This document shows, one piece after another, positions 1 through 11,905 of a stretch of 64,000 nt of DNA. The translations under genes and the position numbers were made by a program. Location: NCBI RefSeq assembly GCF_901827185.1, contig NZ_LR594671.1, positions 1,860,001 to 1,924,000 of the forward strand, given 5' to 3'. Origin of the DNA: Variovorax sp. PBL-E5. GTDB taxonomy: Bacteria > Pseudomonadota > Gammaproteobacteria > Burkholderiales > Burkholderiaceae_C. Under the pieces are notes generated by a model. That model was not told the DNA's origin and did not search any database. It worked only from the letters and a program-made list of their open reading frames with translations. The number at the start of each line of letters is the position of its first letter. Positions within the stretch are counted from its first letter, which is position 1.

Positions 1-2
1 AG

Positions 3-635
3 GACTTCACGGCGGTGGCGCCGGTGGCCTCCATTCCCTTCGTGCTGGTGGCGAATCCCTCGCTGGCCGCGAACAGCATCGCCGACGTGATCGCGATGGC
101 CAAGGCCAAGCCCGGTGAACTCGGCTATGCCTCCGCCGGGCCCGGTACGTCGAACCATCTGGCCGGCGAGCTGCTGGCCTCCGCTGCGCAAATCCAGCTG
201 CTTCATGTGCCGTACAAGGGCAGCGCACCTGCGCTCAACGACGTGCTCGCGGGGCAGGTGCCGCTGATGTTCGATCTGCAGGCGACGGCGGGCCCTTTCG
301 TTCGCGCCGGCAAGCTCAAGGCGCTGGCCGTGACCGGCAAGACACGCAGCTCGGCCATGCCGAACGTGCCGACCGCGATCGAGAGCGGCTTGCCCGGCTA
401 CGAGGTCACGGCCTGGTTCGGCGTGTTCGCGCCGGCCGGCCTGCCGACCGCGATCCGCGACCGGCTCAACGCCGACATCACCGCCGTCATCAAGACGCCC
501 GACATGCAAAAGCGCCTGCACGACCTCGGTGCCGAACCCGACTACGGCAGCGCCGAGGCCTTCGCCGACTTCGGCCGCAGCGAGGTCGTCAAATGGGCGG
601 GCGTCATCAAGAAGGCCGGGCTTGCGCAGCCCTGA
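3..635 (+). CDS. Bug-family tripartite tricarboxylate transporter substrate-binding protein, 5' truncated
   Basis: Periplasmic solute-binding protein of the TctC/Bug family, which captures small carboxylates for a TctAB-type permease. The window starts inside the gene, so the signal peptide and the first binding lobe are missing; the frame is open from base 3. The visible C-terminal two thirds carry the family signatures: the GELGYASAGPGTSNHLAGE stretch, HVPYKGSAPALNDVLAGQV, LKALAVTGKTR, and an ending in which the last helix carries the AEPDYGSAEAFADF motif. It stops 19 bases before the hydrolase start, so the two are probably co-transcribed. No TctA/TctB partner lies next to it here, as is common for the many orphan Bug proteins of Comamonadaceae. 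The substrate cannot be told. Confidence 0.93.
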   Translation, partial: DFTAVAPVASIPFVLVANPSLAANSIADVIAMAKAKPGELGYASAGPGTSNHLAGELLASAAQIQLLHVPYKGSAPALNDVLAGQVPLMFDLQATAGPFVRAGKLKALAVTGKTRSSAMPNVPTAIESGLPGYEVTAWFGVFAPAGLPTAIRDRLNADITAVIKTPDMQKRLHDLGAEPDYGSAEAFADFGRSEVVKWAGVIKKAGLAQP

Positions 636-654
636 GCGCGTGTCGTCCCCGTCC

Positions 655-1554
655 ATGGTCGAAGGCCCGCAGGCGCTGCGTGCGCTGATGGCCGAGATCG
701 GCCCGCGCTGGGCGCTCGACCTGCGCGGCAACAGCCAGCGTGTGAAGGACGCCTATGCGCCGCTGCTCGCCAGCGCGCCGAAGGCGGGCATCGCGGTCGC
801 GCGCGATCTGGCCTACGGCACGCATGCGCGGCAGGTGATGGACATCTTCACGCCGGCCGATGCGGCGCGGGCGCCGGTGGTGGTGTTCGTCCATGGCGGT
901 GCCTTCGTGCGAGGCGACAAGCGCGCGAGCGACGAGATCTACGACAACGTCCTCTACTGGTTCGCACGCCAGGGCTGCGTCGGCGTCAACCTCGAATACC
1001 GGCTCGCGCCGGAGGCGGCGTACCCCGACGGCACGCGCGACGTGGCGCAGGCGATGGCCTGGCTGAAGATGCATGTGGCGCAGCACGGCGGCGATCCGGC
1101 GCGCATGCTGCTGGTGGGCCATTCGGCCGGCGGCACGCATGTGGCGAGCTACGCCTTCGCGCCGATGTGGGCGGAGGGCTGCCATGCGCAGGCGGTCGTG
1201 CTGGTGTCGGCGCGCCTGCGGGCCGACCAGTTGCCCGGGAACCCGAATGCGGCCGGTGTCAAAGCCTACTTCGGCGACGACGCGTCGCTCTACGAGCAGC
1301 GCTCGCCGGTGAGCTTCGCAGCCCACGGCACGCTGCCGGCCCTGATCGTGACGGCGGAGTTCGAGAATCCGCTGCTCGACGTCTACGGGCTCGAATTCGC
1401 GCACCGGATGGCGGCGGCGCGCGGGCATGCGCCGCGCTACCTGCAGATGAAGGGCCATAACCACATGTCGATCGTGGCCCATTTCAATGGCGGCGAAGAG
1501 ACGCTGGGCCGGGAAATCATGGACTTCTTCTCGGCGCTTGCGCCAGCCGGCTGA
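655..1554 (+). CDS. alpha/beta hydrolase (esterase/kynurenine-formamidase-like)
   Basis: A 299-residue alpha/beta hydrolase fold enzyme. It shows the HGGAF oxyanion motif after the first strands, the nucleophile elbow GHSAGG, and a C-terminal GHNHMS that should supply the catalytic His. This is the pattern of the BD-FAE/kynurenine formamidase and carboxylesterase group. I chose the ATG at 655 (MVEGPQ); an in-frame GTG at 640 would add five residues, and the longer open frame reaching back to 529 overlaps the preceding Bug gene and is not credible. It probably shares a transcript with the upstream transporter gene, so it may act on the imported compound (inference). The precise substrate is not decidable. 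Confidence 0.88.
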   Translation: MVEGPQALRALMAEIGPRWALDLRGNSQRVKDAYAPLLASAPKAGIAVARDLAYGTHARQVMDIFTPADAARAPVVVFVHGGAFVRGDKRASDEIYDNVLYWFARQGCVGVNLEYRLAPEAAYPDGTRDVAQAMAWLKMHVAQHGGDPARMLLVGHSAGGTHVASYAFAPMWAEGCHAQAVVLVSARLRADQLPGNPNAAGVKAYFGDDASLYEQRSPVSFAAHGTLPALIVTAEFENPLLDVYGLEFAHRMAAARGHAPRYLQMKGHNHMSIVAHFNGGEETLGREIMDFFSALAPAG

Positions 1555-1576
1555 GGAGGATACTTGCGGCACATTG

Positions 1577-1604
1577 CTTGAATTCCCTGCGGCCAGCCCG
1601 ACAT
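1577..1604 (+). promoter_or_regulatory. candidate sigma-32 (heat-shock) promoter of clpB
   Basis: CTTGAA at 1577-1582 and CCCGACAT at 1597-1604 are separated by 14 bases and lie 22 bases before the clpB ATG. This fits the RpoH consensus (CTTGAAA, 13-17 bases, CCCCATNT) with few mismatches, and clpB is a classic RpoH target. Inferred from sequence only. Confidence 0.55.
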
Positions 1605-1625
1605 GCCGGGATATCGGAGTCATTC

Positions 1626-4247
<2,622 letters not shown>

Positions 4248-4253
4248 AGTCGG

Positions 4254-4586
4254 ATGATGATGAACTTTCTTTTTCGCCTGGTTCTCTTCGTCGCCGGCCT
4301 GCTGTTCGCGGCCAGCCTCGCCGTCGCGGTGCTGCTGCTGGCGGCGGTCTGGGGCTTGCGCTACGGCTGGGCACGCCTCACGGGGCAGCCGATCAGGCCC
4401 TGGGTGATGCGCTTCAATCCGCGCGGCGGTTTCGACCGCTTTCGCGCGGCCGGCCGCCCGGCCGAGCCCACGGCCGCCGATGTCGCGAGCGCCCGCGCGC
4501 GCGGGCAGGCCACGCGCAGTCCGGTGAGCCTGGGCGATCCGGGCCGCGTGACCGACGTGCAGGCCAAGCCGGCGCGCGGCGAATAG
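4254..4586 (+). CDS. small single-pass inner-membrane protein, function unknown
   Basis: A 110-residue protein beginning with three methionines (start at 4254; 4257 or 4260 are equally possible). Residues about 5-33 form one long hydrophobic segment (FRLVLFVAGLLFAASLAVAV and onward), followed by a basic cytoplasmic-type tail that is rich in Arg, Ala and Pro and looks disordered. No enzyme motif is visible. It sits 6 bases after clpB and 12 before arfB on the same strand, so it is likely part of a clpB-x-arfB transcript linked to proteostasis (inference). I do not recognise a named family. Confidence 0.75.
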   Translation: MMMNFLFRLVLFVAGLLFAASLAVAVLLLAAVWGLRYGWARLTGQPIRPWVMRFNPRGGFDRFRAAGRPAEPTAADVASARARGQATRSPVSLGDPGRVTDVQAKPARGE

Positions 4587-4598
4587 CGCGCCGCGTTC

Positions 4599-5006
4599 AT
4601 GCTGCGGCCGCCCGTCGTCGTCGAGCCTTCGGAGATCGAGTTCAGCGCGATCCGCGCGCAGGGCGCGGGCGGACAGAACGTCAACAAGGTCTCGAGCGCG
4701 GTGCACCTGCGCTACGACATCCCGGCCAGCTCGCTGCCCGACGATGTCAAGGAGCGTCTGCTCGCACTGCGCGACAGCCGCATCACGCAGGAGGGCGTGC
4801 TGGTGCTGAAGGCGCAAAGCCATCGCAGCCAGGACATGAATCGTGCCGATGCGCTGGCGCGTTTGCAGGCGCTGGTCGACAGCGTTGCGACGCCGCCGCG
4901 CGTGCGCCGCGCGACGCGTCCGACCTATGGCGCCAAACTGCGCCGCCTCGAAGGCAAGAGCCAGCGCGCGGAGATCAAGAACCTGCGCGGGCCGATCAAG
5001 GACTGA
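4599..5006 (+). CDS. arfB: ribosome rescue factor ArfB (YaeJ), peptidyl-tRNA hydrolase
   Basis: A 135-residue class-I release-factor-like protein that enters stalled ribosomes lacking a stop codon and hydrolyses the peptidyl-tRNA. The catalytic GGQ is at residues 24-26 in the context RAQGAGGQNVNK. The C-terminal tail after about residue 100 is strongly basic (RRATRPTYGAKLRRLEGKS...), as needed to sit in the empty mRNA channel. Length matches the family (about 140) and excludes full RF1/RF2. The last 11 bases overlap the end of the convergent metallophosphoesterase gene. Confidence 0.95.
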   Translation: MLRPPVVVEPSEIEFSAIRAQGAGGQNVNKVSSAVHLRYDIPASSLPDDVKERLLALRDSRITQEGVLVLKAQSHRSQDMNRADALARLQALVDSVATPPRVRRATRPTYGAKLRRLEGKSQRAEIKNLRGPIKD

Positions 5007-5781
5007 GGCCCGATGCGGCGCCGATCTCGACCGTCAGCAGCGGATCGAACAGCGGGTTCTCGTTGACCTCGTCGCGCAGGTAGCCGCGCGGATTGCACAG
5101 CACGCGCGTGCCGTCCACGCGGTAGTCGAAGCTGTCGTGCGTGTGGCCGTGGATCCAGAGATCGACGCGATCGCGACCCATCGAGGCCCTCAGGTCCGAC
5201 ACGAAGGAGGCATTGATGGGCGAACCCTCGAAACGCGGATGGATGCTGCCCGGGGCCGGCGCGTGATGGGTGATGACGACGGTCGGTCCGGCGTGCGGCT
5301 CGGCCAGACGTGCGTTCAACCAGGTGGCATGGCGCGCGAAGAGGGCCGCTGAATCCGCGGGCGTGAACAGCGCCGGCGACGCATCGTGCAGGCGGATGCG
5401 GCTGAAGTCGTACGTCAACCGCGCCGCCTGTTCCATCGCCGCCACGCGCTCGCTGCCGGTGCCGAGCAGGTTGAAGTCGGTCCACAGCGTCGTGCCCAGG
5501 AAGCGCACGCCGTCGATCACGATCGACTCATCGTCGAGCACCTGGATGCCCGTGCCGGCGCTCAGCGCCTTGAGCTCGCGCAGGGTGCCGTCCACGCTGC
5601 CGCCGTAGAACTCGTGGTTGCCGGCGACGTAGAGCACCGGCCGGTCGAAGCCGCGCGCCCAGGCCATCGCTTGCGCCGGGCGCGCGATATCGCCGGCGAG
5701 GATCACGAGATCCGCATCGGTCTTCGGATGCGGCAGGCCGCCGCGGCTCAGGTGCAGGTCCGAGAGGATGTTGAGTTTCAT
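4996..5781 (-). CDS. calcineurin-like metallophosphoesterase
   Basis: A 261-residue metallophosphoesterase with the full set of metal-binding motifs in order: SDLHL near the N-terminus, LAGDIA, AGNHEFY, and the C-terminal THHAP and HGHTH. The two-metal site suggests a phosphomono- or phosphodiesterase; the ending CNPRGY is typical of a widespread cytoplasmic subgroup of unknown substrate. The start ATG (5779-5781) overlaps the stop of the upstream sulP-type gene by four bases (ATGA), so translation is probably coupled. A much longer open frame in this register runs to 7497 but is only the shadow of the transporter. Confidence 0.93.
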   Translation of the reverse strand: MKLNILSDLHLSRGGLPHPKTDADLVILAGDIARPAQAMAWARGFDRPVLYVAGNHEFYGGSVDGTLRELKALSAGTGIQVLDDESIVIDGVRFLGTTLWTDFNLLGTGSERVAAMEQAARLTYDFSRIRLHDASPALFTPADSAALFARHATWLNARLAEPHAGPTVVITHHAPAPGSIHPRFEGSPINASFVSDLRASMGRDRVDLWIHGHTHDSFDYRVDGTRVLCNPRGYLRDEVNENPLFDPLLTVEIGAASGLSP

Positions 5782-7454
5782 GCTGCGTCGAAGCCTCCGG
5801 TCAGCGCCGCCAGCGCATCGCCGTCGGTGCGGTAGATGAACAGCATCGGCCCGGCGGTCAGCAGGCCGGCGCGTTCCAGCACCTGCTGCGCCGGCAGCTT
5901 GAGGCCGCTCAGGTGCAGCCGCACGCCATGCGATTCGACCAGCCGCCGGATCGAGCCGAACACCTCGGCGCCGGTCACGTCGATGCGGTTGATCGGCTGC
6001 GCGAACAGGCAGAGGTCGGTGAGATCGGGCCGCTCGGCGAGAACCACCGTGATTGCGCGCTCCAGCGTGCTCGCGGTCGCGAAGTCGAGCTCGGCATCCA
6101 TCCGCAGCGCATGCAGCCGCGGCGCCAGCGGCGGCAGCTGCCAGACCTGGCGGTCGCGCAGGCTGCCGTCCGGATGCAGGCCGACTTCGATGATGCGCGG
6201 ATGCAGGTGCCGGTACATGTAGTGCGCGAGGCTCATCAGGAGACCGGCGAGCACGCCCCAGTAGATCGAGGGTGAGGTCGCGATGGTGAGAACGAAGGTC
6301 ACGAACGCGACCGCCGCCTCCACGCGCGAGATGCGCCAGAGCGAGACGAACTGACCCGGCCGCACCAGGCCCAGCATCGCGATCACCACGATCGCGGCCA
6401 GCACCGCCTGCGGCACGTGGTAGAGCAGCGGCATCGCCCACAGCAGCGCCGCGCCGATCAGCAGCACGCAGCCCACGGTGGCCCAGCCGGTCTGCGCGCC
6501 CGCATAGAGGTTGATGGCCGAGCGCGAGAACGACGAGCTGGTGGGGAAGGCACCCGAGAGGCCGGATGCGATCTTCGACAGCCCCTGGCCGATCAGGTCC
6601 TGGTTCTCGTTCCATAGCTTGCCGGCGCGCGCGTTGTCGACCTTGGCGCTCGATGCGGTCTCGAGAAAGCTCACCAGCGTCACCATCAGAGCCGGCAGCA
6701 TCAGCGCGCCGAAGGTGTCGATCGGCAGCAGGCCGGGCCAGTAGAACGAAGGCAATCCCGAAGGCAGCGTGCCGACCACGGCGCCGCCGTTCAACGCGTA
6801 GTCGATGGCGGCGCTGATGGCCGCGCACGCGCCCACCACCACCATGGCCGCCGGAAAGCGCGACCAGTGCCGCTTGGCGATCCAGAGCGCGGCCAGGCTG
6901 CCGAGGCCGAAGGCGATCGCGAGGAAGTCCGGCGCTGCGCCATGCAGCAGCTGACCGAACGAGCGCCCGGTGAAGCCGAACAGCGCCGGCAGCTGCGACA
7001 GCACGATCAGCACCGAGGCTGCCTGCGTGAAGCCCATCAGCACCGGCGAGTTGACCAGCCGCAGCACCCAGCCGAAACCGCCGAGGCCGAGCACCAGCTG
7101 AATGGCGCCCGCCATCAGCGCCAGCCATACGGCCAGCATCACCCATTCGGCGCTGCCCGGAATGGCCAGGGGGCCGAGCGAGGCCGAGACCAGCAGGCTC
7201 GACAGCGCGGTCGGGCCGACCGACAGCCGCGTCGAGGCGCTGAACAGCGCGCCGATCAGCGCCGGCAGCAGCGAGGCATAGATGCCGGTGACCAATGGCA
7301 TGCCGGCCAGCGCCGCATAGGCCACGCCTTGCGGAATGACCATCAGCGCCACGGTGATGCCGGCCATCGCCTCGCCGGCGAGCAGCGCACGGTCGGGACG
7401 GGGCCAGCCGAGGAAGGGAAGCCAGCGCACGAGCTGGTCGCGATTCAGGGCCAT
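5778..7454 (-). CDS. SulP-family anion transporter with C-terminal STAS domain
   Basis: A 558-residue inner-membrane secondary transporter of the SLC26/SulP family, which carries sulfate, bicarbonate or dicarboxylates. About the first 400 residues form the hydrophobic core, with the signature stretch MVIPQGVAYAALAGMP near residue 40 and LPALIGALFSAST following. The C-terminal STAS domain (about 430-550) includes the strands and helix around DLCLFAQPINRIDVTGAEVF. Length is typical. It is the first gene of a two-gene unit with the overlapping phosphoesterase. Without the residues that separate sulfate from bicarbonate carriers the substrate stays open. Confidence 0.93.
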   Translation of the reverse strand: MALNRDQLVRWLPFLGWPRPDRALLAGEAMAGITVALMVIPQGVAYAALAGMPLVTGIYASLLPALIGALFSASTRLSVGPTALSSLLVSASLGPLAIPGSAEWVMLAVWLALMAGAIQLVLGLGGFGWVLRLVNSPVLMGFTQAASVLIVLSQLPALFGFTGRSFGQLLHGAAPDFLAIAFGLGSLAALWIAKRHWSRFPAAMVVVGACAAISAAIDYALNGGAVVGTLPSGLPSFYWPGLLPIDTFGALMLPALMVTLVSFLETASSAKVDNARAGKLWNENQDLIGQGLSKIASGLSGAFPTSSSFSRSAINLYAGAQTGWATVGCVLLIGAALLWAMPLLYHVPQAVLAAIVVIAMLGLVRPGQFVSLWRISRVEAAVAFVTFVLTIATSPSIYWGVLAGLLMSLAHYMYRHLHPRIIEVGLHPDGSLRDRQVWQLPPLAPRLHALRMDAELDFATASTLERAITVVLAERPDLTDLCLFAQPINRIDVTGAEVFGSIRRLVESHGVRLHLSGLKLPAQQVLERAGLLTAGPMLFIYRTDGDALAALTGGFDAA

Positions 7455-7544
7455 GCCTGCCGCGCGCGGAATGATTCGGAATGCACCCGCCGATCATACG
7501 AAAGCGCTGGGCCCGCCCGTGCGCGTTAGACGTTAGATTGCGCC

Positions 7545-8939
7545 ATGGCCGATCTGCAATCCCTTTTCGATGTCCAGCACCGCGCGAGCCGCGATGCCGA
7601 GACGCCCGTCGCGCTGCGCCGCGATCGCGTGCTGCGCGTGCAGCGCCTGCTCGAAGCGCACGGCGCGGCGCTGGCCGCGGCGGTGCAGGCCGATTTCGGC
7701 GTGCGCTCCGCCGCGCTGACCGAGGTCGCCGACCTGTTCGTGCTGCGCAATCTGCTGCGTCATCAGCTGCGCCATCTCGCGCGCTGGAGCCGGCCGGTGC
7801 GGGTGCGCACGCCGATCTACCTGCGGCCGGCGCGCGGATGGGTGCAGCGCCAGCCGCTCGGCGTGGTCGGCGTCATCTCGCCCTGGAACTATCCGCTGCA
7901 GCTGTCGCTGGGCCCCGCGGCCACCGCGCTGGCGGCCGGCAACCGCGTGATGCTCAAGCCGAGCGAACTCACGCCGCGCACCTCGGCGCTGCTCGCCGAG
8001 CAGGTCGCGAAAGCCTTCGCGGCGGACGAGCTCACGGTGGTGCAGGGCGATGCGGACGTGGCCGCGCGGTTCTCGGCCTTGCCCTTCGACCATCTGTTCT
8101 TCACCGGCTCGACGGCCGTCGGGCGCAAGGTCGCGCAGGCGGCCGCGGCCCGGCTCACGCCGACCACGCTGGAACTCGGCGGCAAGTCGCCGTGCATCGT
8201 CGATGCCTCAGCCGATCTCGACGAGGCCGTGCTGCGCATCGCGCACGGCAAGCTGCTCAACGCCGGGCAGACCTGCATCGCGCCCGACTACGTGCTGTTG
8301 CCGCGCGGCCGCGAGGACGACTTCGCCGCGGCCTGGCGGCGTGCGGTGGCGCGACTGTTCCCGCGCATCGAGGGCAATCCGGACTACGCGTCCATCCTCG
8401 GCGCGCAACACCTCGCGCGCCTGCATGCGCTGCTGCGCGAGGCGCGCGAGCAGGGCGCGCGCATCGAGCAGATCGAGAGCGATGCAGCGGCAGCGTCGCG
8501 CCAGATGGCGCCCGCACTCGTGTTCGGCGCACAGGCCGGTCTGCGCCTGCTGGACGAGGAAATCTTCGGCCCGATCCTCCCCGTGCTGCCCTGCGACGAC
8601 AGCGACGAGGCGATCCGCCACATCAACGCGAGGCCGCGCCCGCTTGCGCTCTACTGGTTCGGCCGCGACACCGCCGCGCGCGACCGCGTGCTCGCGCGCA
8701 CCGTGAGCGGCGCCGTCACGGTCAACGACACGCTGATGCACATCGCGCACGACGGCCTGCCCTTCGGCGGTGTGGGCGAGAGCGGCTGGGGTGCGTACCA
8801 CGGCGAGACCGGCTTCCTGCGCTTCACGCATCAGAAGGCCGTGCTGGCGCAGCGGCGCTGGGCCACCGGCTCGCTGTTCTATCCGCCCTATGGCGCGAAA
8901 CTGCAGCGCGTGCTCGGGCTGCTGCGCCGCTTCGGTTGA
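7545..8939 (+). CDS. aldehyde dehydrogenase, coniferyl-aldehyde-dehydrogenase type
   Basis: A 464-residue NAD(P)-dependent aldehyde dehydrogenase. The fold landmarks are visible: VISPWNYPLQLSLGPAATAL (cofactor/oxyanion Asn), FFTGSTAVGRKV, the general-base Glu at 210 in LELGGKSP, the catalytic Cys at 244 in NAGQTCIAPDY, and EEIFGPILPV near 345. The short length, the NAGQTCIAPDYVL signature and the C-terminal hydrophobic end point to the coniferyl aldehyde/fatty aldehyde dehydrogenase branch rather than betaine aldehyde types. It stands alone, divergent from sulP and convergent with the AraC gene. A role in lignin-derived aldehyde or membrane-lipid aldehyde oxidation is inferred. Confidence 0.93.
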   Translation: MADLQSLFDVQHRASRDAETPVALRRDRVLRVQRLLEAHGAALAAAVQADFGVRSAALTEVADLFVLRNLLRHQLRHLARWSRPVRVRTPIYLRPARGWVQRQPLGVVGVISPWNYPLQLSLGPAATALAAGNRVMLKPSELTPRTSALLAEQVAKAFAADELTVVQGDADVAARFSALPFDHLFFTGSTAVGRKVAQAAAARLTPTTLELGGKSPCIVDASADLDEAVLRIAHGKLLNAGQTCIAPDYVLLPRGREDDFAAAWRRAVARLFPRIEGNPDYASILGAQHLARLHALLREAREQGARIEQIESDAAAASRQMAPALVFGAQAGLRLLDEEIFGPILPVLPCDDSDEAIRHINARPRPLALYWFGRDTAARDRVLARTVSGAVTVNDTLMHIAHDGLPFGGVGESGWGAYHGETGFLRFTHQKAVLAQRRWATGSLFYPPYGAKLQRVLGLLRRFG

Positions 8940-8952
8940 GCAGGCAGGCGCG

Positions 8953-9831
8953 CTATGCGCGCTTCTTGTGCTGGAACGCGGTCGGCGATTGCCCGGTCGC
9001 CGCCTTGAACATCGCGCAGAAGGCGCTGTCCGTCGCATAGCCGCTGGCGGCGGCCACGCGGCTCACCGCCATGCCGCGCGCGAGCAGCGGCAGCGCATGC
9101 GCCAACACGGCCTGCTGGCGCCACTGCTGCCAGCTCATGCCGAGCTGGTCGCGGAACAGGCGCGCCACGGTGCGCTCGCTGGCGCCGATGGTTCTGGCGC
9201 GCTCGGCCAGCGTCGCGCGGTCGGCCGGATTGCGCAGCAGCGCCTCGCACAGCTGGCGCAGCCGCTTGTCGGCCGGCAGCGGCACGTCGATGCGGATCTG
9301 CGTCGCGCGCTCGAGCTCGTCGATCAGGAGCGGCGCGATCCAGCGCTCGCGCTGCGCCGCATGCGGATCGGCCGGCGGCAGGCCGTCCGGCGTGGTGTCG
9401 AGCGCGAGCATCAGCGCACGCAGCAGCGGGCTGATCTCGAGCACCTCGCACTTCTCCCACGCCGGGCCGAGCCAGCTGTGCAGGTACACGGTGCGCAGCT
9501 CGGCATCCTCGATCAGCGAGATGCTGTGCGGCACGTCGGCCGGCACCCAGAGTGCGCGCGAGGGCGGCACGATGTAGCTGCCGTCGCGCGTGCTCAGGCG
9601 GATCACGCCGCGCGTCGAGAAGGTCAGCTGCGGCCAGGGATGCGTGTGCAGCTCGACCAGCGTGTCGGCCTGGAGCAGATGCTCCTTGGCGCGCAGCGGG
9701 CGCATCGCATCGGGTGCGTAGAGGTGCGGCGTGAGCGGCCCGACGCTTTGCGTGGGCGCGGCCGGTGCGCGTGCGTTGCGCCGGGCAGGCCGATCGACGG
9801 GTGCCGACGGTGTCAGGACGGTGGGCGGCAT
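8953..9831 (-). CDS. AraC-family transcriptional regulator with cupin sensor domain
   Basis: A 292-residue regulator. Residues about 60-150 form a cupin-type effector domain (ELHTHPWPQLTFSTRGVI, VPADVPHSI), and the C-terminal 100 residues are a two-helix-turn-helix AraC DNA-binding domain (LARGMAVSRVAAASGYATDSAFCAMFKAATGQSPTAFQ, the last part being the conserved second motif). It is transcribed divergently from the MFS exporter gene with 89 bases between the starts, and probably controls it and itself. Effector unknown. Confidence 0.93.
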   Translation of the reverse strand: MPPTVLTPSAPVDRPARRNARAPAAPTQSVGPLTPHLYAPDAMRPLRAKEHLLQADTLVELHTHPWPQLTFSTRGVIRLSTRDGSYIVPPSRALWVPADVPHSISLIEDAELRTVYLHSWLGPAWEKCEVLEISPLLRALMLALDTTPDGLPPADPHAAQRERWIAPLLIDELERATQIRIDVPLPADKRLRQLCEALLRNPADRATLAERARTIGASERTVARLFRDQLGMSWQQWRQQAVLAHALPLLARGMAVSRVAAASGYATDSAFCAMFKAATGQSPTAFQHKKRA

Positions 9832-9837
9832 GATTGC

Positions 9838-9850
9838 GACAAATATTGTC
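9838..9850. promoter_or_regulatory. near-palindrome in the araC-MFS divergent promoter
   Basis: GACAAATATTGTC has 5-bp inverted arms (GACAA/TTGTC) and lies seven bases beyond the AraC start codon, in the only gap shared by the divergent genes. It is a candidate operator; nothing else supports it. Confidence 0.3.
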
Positions 9851-9920
9851 TCTCTATCGCCATTCTGCCGCGTCGTGCCGCCCTAGCATCGGGGCTCGCC
9901 CTTCTTTCTTGTAGCAATTC

Positions 9921-11162
9921 ATGTCTTCTTCCAACGCGGCCGCGGCCGTCCCCACCTTGCGCGCCGACGTCAAGCTGATCGGCCTCGTCGGTCTGGCGCA
10001 TGCCATCAGCCATTTCAGCCAGTTGATCCTGCCGCCGCTCTTCCCGTGGCTGAAGAATGCCTTCGACGTGAGCTACACCGAGCTCGGCGCGGTGCTCACC
10101 GTGTTCTTCGTCGTCTCATGCATGGTGCAGGCGGCCTCGGGCTTCATCGTCGACAAGCTGGGACCGCGGCCGGTGCTGTTCGTGGGGCTGGGCCTGCTCG
10201 GCGTGGCGGCCTTCGGCTATGCGATGGCGCAGAGCTACTGGATGCTGCTCGCGTGCGCTGTGGTCGCGGGCGTGGGCAACGGGGTCTTCCATCCGGTCGA
10301 CTACACACTGTTCAACCGCAAGGTGGCGCCGACGCGGCTGGGGCATGCCTACAGCGTGCACGGCATCACCGGCAGCCTCGGCTGGGCGCTGGCGCCGGCC
10401 TTCGTGGTGCCGCTCGCGATGGCCTTCTCGTGGCGCGTGGCGCTGGCCTCGGCGGGTGCGCTCGCGGTGACCGTGCTGCTCGTGCTGTGGTTCAACCGCG
10501 GTGCGTTGTCGCTCGACGTGAAGGCGGTGCACAAGGCGACCGGATCGGACATGGCCGCCGGCGGCGAATTCGCCTTCCTGAAGATTCCCGCGGTCTGGAT
10601 GTGTTTCGGCTTTTTCTTCTTCTATGCGATGGCGCTGAGCGTGGTGCAGACCTTCGCGCCGACCGCGGCCGGCCATCTGCATGCGGTGCCGCTGACGCTG
10701 GTCGCTGTGTGCCTCACGATCTACATGGTGGCGAGCGCGGCGGGCATGGTGGTGGGCGGTTTTCTGGCGGCCGATTCCTCGCATTGCGAACGCATCGTGG
10801 GGATTGGCTTCGGCCTGGCGGCGATCGTGGCCCTGGTGCTTGCGATGGGCGATTTCGCGCCCGTGCTGGTGCCGGTGATGTTCGGCGCGATGGGCTTCGC
10901 CACCGGCATCGCGGGACCGTCGCGCGATCTGTTGGTCAAGCGCTCGACGCCGGCCAACGCGACCGGCCGGGTCTATGGCGTGGTCTATGCCGGGCTCGAC
11001 ATCGGGCAGGCCTTCGCGCCGCTGATCTTCGGCCGCCTGATGGACCATGGCCAGGACATGGGCGTGATCATCGGCCTGGCCGTGGTGCAGGGCGTGCTGA
11101 TCGTCAGTGCATTCAATGTGCGGCGGGTGCGGCGCGAGGCGCTGCTGCCTGCCTCGGTCTGA
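9921..11162 (+). CDS. MFS transporter (fosmidomycin-resistance-like drug exporter)
   Basis: A 413-residue major facilitator with 12 predicted membrane segments. The beginning GLAHAISHFSQLILPPLFPWL and the segment between helices 2 and 3 (GFIVDKLGPRPVLF, the MFS motif A region) recall the Fsr subfamily; the second half repeats the pattern with GPSRDLLVKRSTPANATGRVYG. These are proton-driven exporters, mostly of drugs or small metabolites. Its divergent AraC partner suggests inducible efflux. Substrate unknown. Confidence 0.9.
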   Translation: MSSSNAAAAVPTLRADVKLIGLVGLAHAISHFSQLILPPLFPWLKNAFDVSYTELGAVLTVFFVVSCMVQAASGFIVDKLGPRPVLFVGLGLLGVAAFGYAMAQSYWMLLACAVVAGVGNGVFHPVDYTLFNRKVAPTRLGHAYSVHGITGSLGWALAPAFVVPLAMAFSWRVALASAGALAVTVLLVLWFNRGALSLDVKAVHKATGSDMAAGGEFAFLKIPAVWMCFGFFFFYAMALSVVQTFAPTAAGHLHAVPLTLVAVCLTIYMVASAAGMVVGGFLAADSSHCERIVGIGFGLAAIVALVLAMGDFAPVLVPVMFGAMGFATGIAGPSRDLLVKRSTPANATGRVYGVVYAGLDIGQAFAPLIFGRLMDHGQDMGVIIGLAVVQGVLIVSAFNVRRVRREALLPASV

Positions 11163-11182
11163 GGCTCGCACGGGCGCGTCGA

Positions 11183-11905
11183 TCAGATCCGCGGCTGGCT
11201 CACGCGTTTCGCCAGCGCCTCGGCGCTTTCCTTGCGTTCGCTGTAGCGATCGACCAGGTAGGGCGCCGCATCGCGCGTGAGCAGCGTGAACTTGATCAGC
11301 TCCTCCATCACGTCGACCACGCGGTCGTAGTAGGCCGAGGGTCGCATGCGGCCGGCCTCGTCGAACTCGAGGAAGGCCTTGGCCACGGAGGATTGATTCG
11401 GGATCGTGAGCATGCGCATCCAGCGGCCCAGCACGCGCATCTGGTTCACCGCGTTGAAGGACTGCGAGCCGCCGCTGACCTGCATCACCGCCAGTGTCTT
11501 GCCCTGCGTGGGCCGCACGGCGCCCAGCGAGAGAGGGATCCAGTCGATCTGAGCCTTGAGGATGCCGGTCATGGCGCCGTGCCGCTCGGGCGAGGTCCAC
11601 ACCATGCCTTCGGCCCAGGCCGCGAGTTCGCGCAAGGCCTGCACCTTGGGATGGGTGTCGGGCGCATCGTCGGGCAGGGGAAGGCCGTGCGGATCGAAGA
11701 TGCGGACCTCGGCACCCATCGTGCGCAGGAGGCGCCCGGCCTCGAAGCTGAGCAGGCGGCTGAACGAACGCTCGCGCAGCGAGCCATAGAGCATCAGGAT
11801 GCGCGGCGCATGCGAAGCGCGCGCCGCGGGCCACAGCCGCCCGGCGTCGGGTGCGTTGAACACTGCCGCGTCGAGCGCAGGCAGGGTCGTCGGTTCATCC
11901 CACAC
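11183..11905 (-). CDS. arsH: ArsH, NADPH-dependent FMN reductase / organoarsenical oxidase
   Basis: A 240-residue flavodoxin-fold protein. It contains the ArsH hallmarks: [22 protein letters not shown] (FMN phosphate-binding loop GSLRxxS), [32 protein letters not shown], and [16 protein letters not shown]. ArsH oxidises trivalent methylated or aromatic arsenicals to less toxic pentavalent forms using NADPH and FMN. It is the last gene of the arsR-aqpS-arsC-arsH operon, and its first 11 bases overlap arsC. The length equals the family norm. Confidence 0.95.
   Translation of the reverse strand: MWDEPTTLPALDAAVFNAPDAGRLWPAARASHAPRILMLYGSLRERSFSRLLSFEAGRLLRTMGAEVRIFDPHGLPLPDDAPDTHPKVQALRELAAWAEGMVWTSPERHGAMTGILKAQIDWIPLSLGAVRPTQGKTLAVMQVSGGSQSFNAVNQMRVLGRWMRMLTIPNQSSVAKAFLEFDEAGRMRPSAYYDRVVDVMEELIKFTLLTRDAAPYLVDRYSERKESAEALAKRVSQPRI

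Noticed and set aside
4996..7497. 833-residue minus-strand frame
   Set aside because: Only the last 261 residues are a protein (metallophosphoesterase); the rest shadows the SulP gene in another frame of the same strand.
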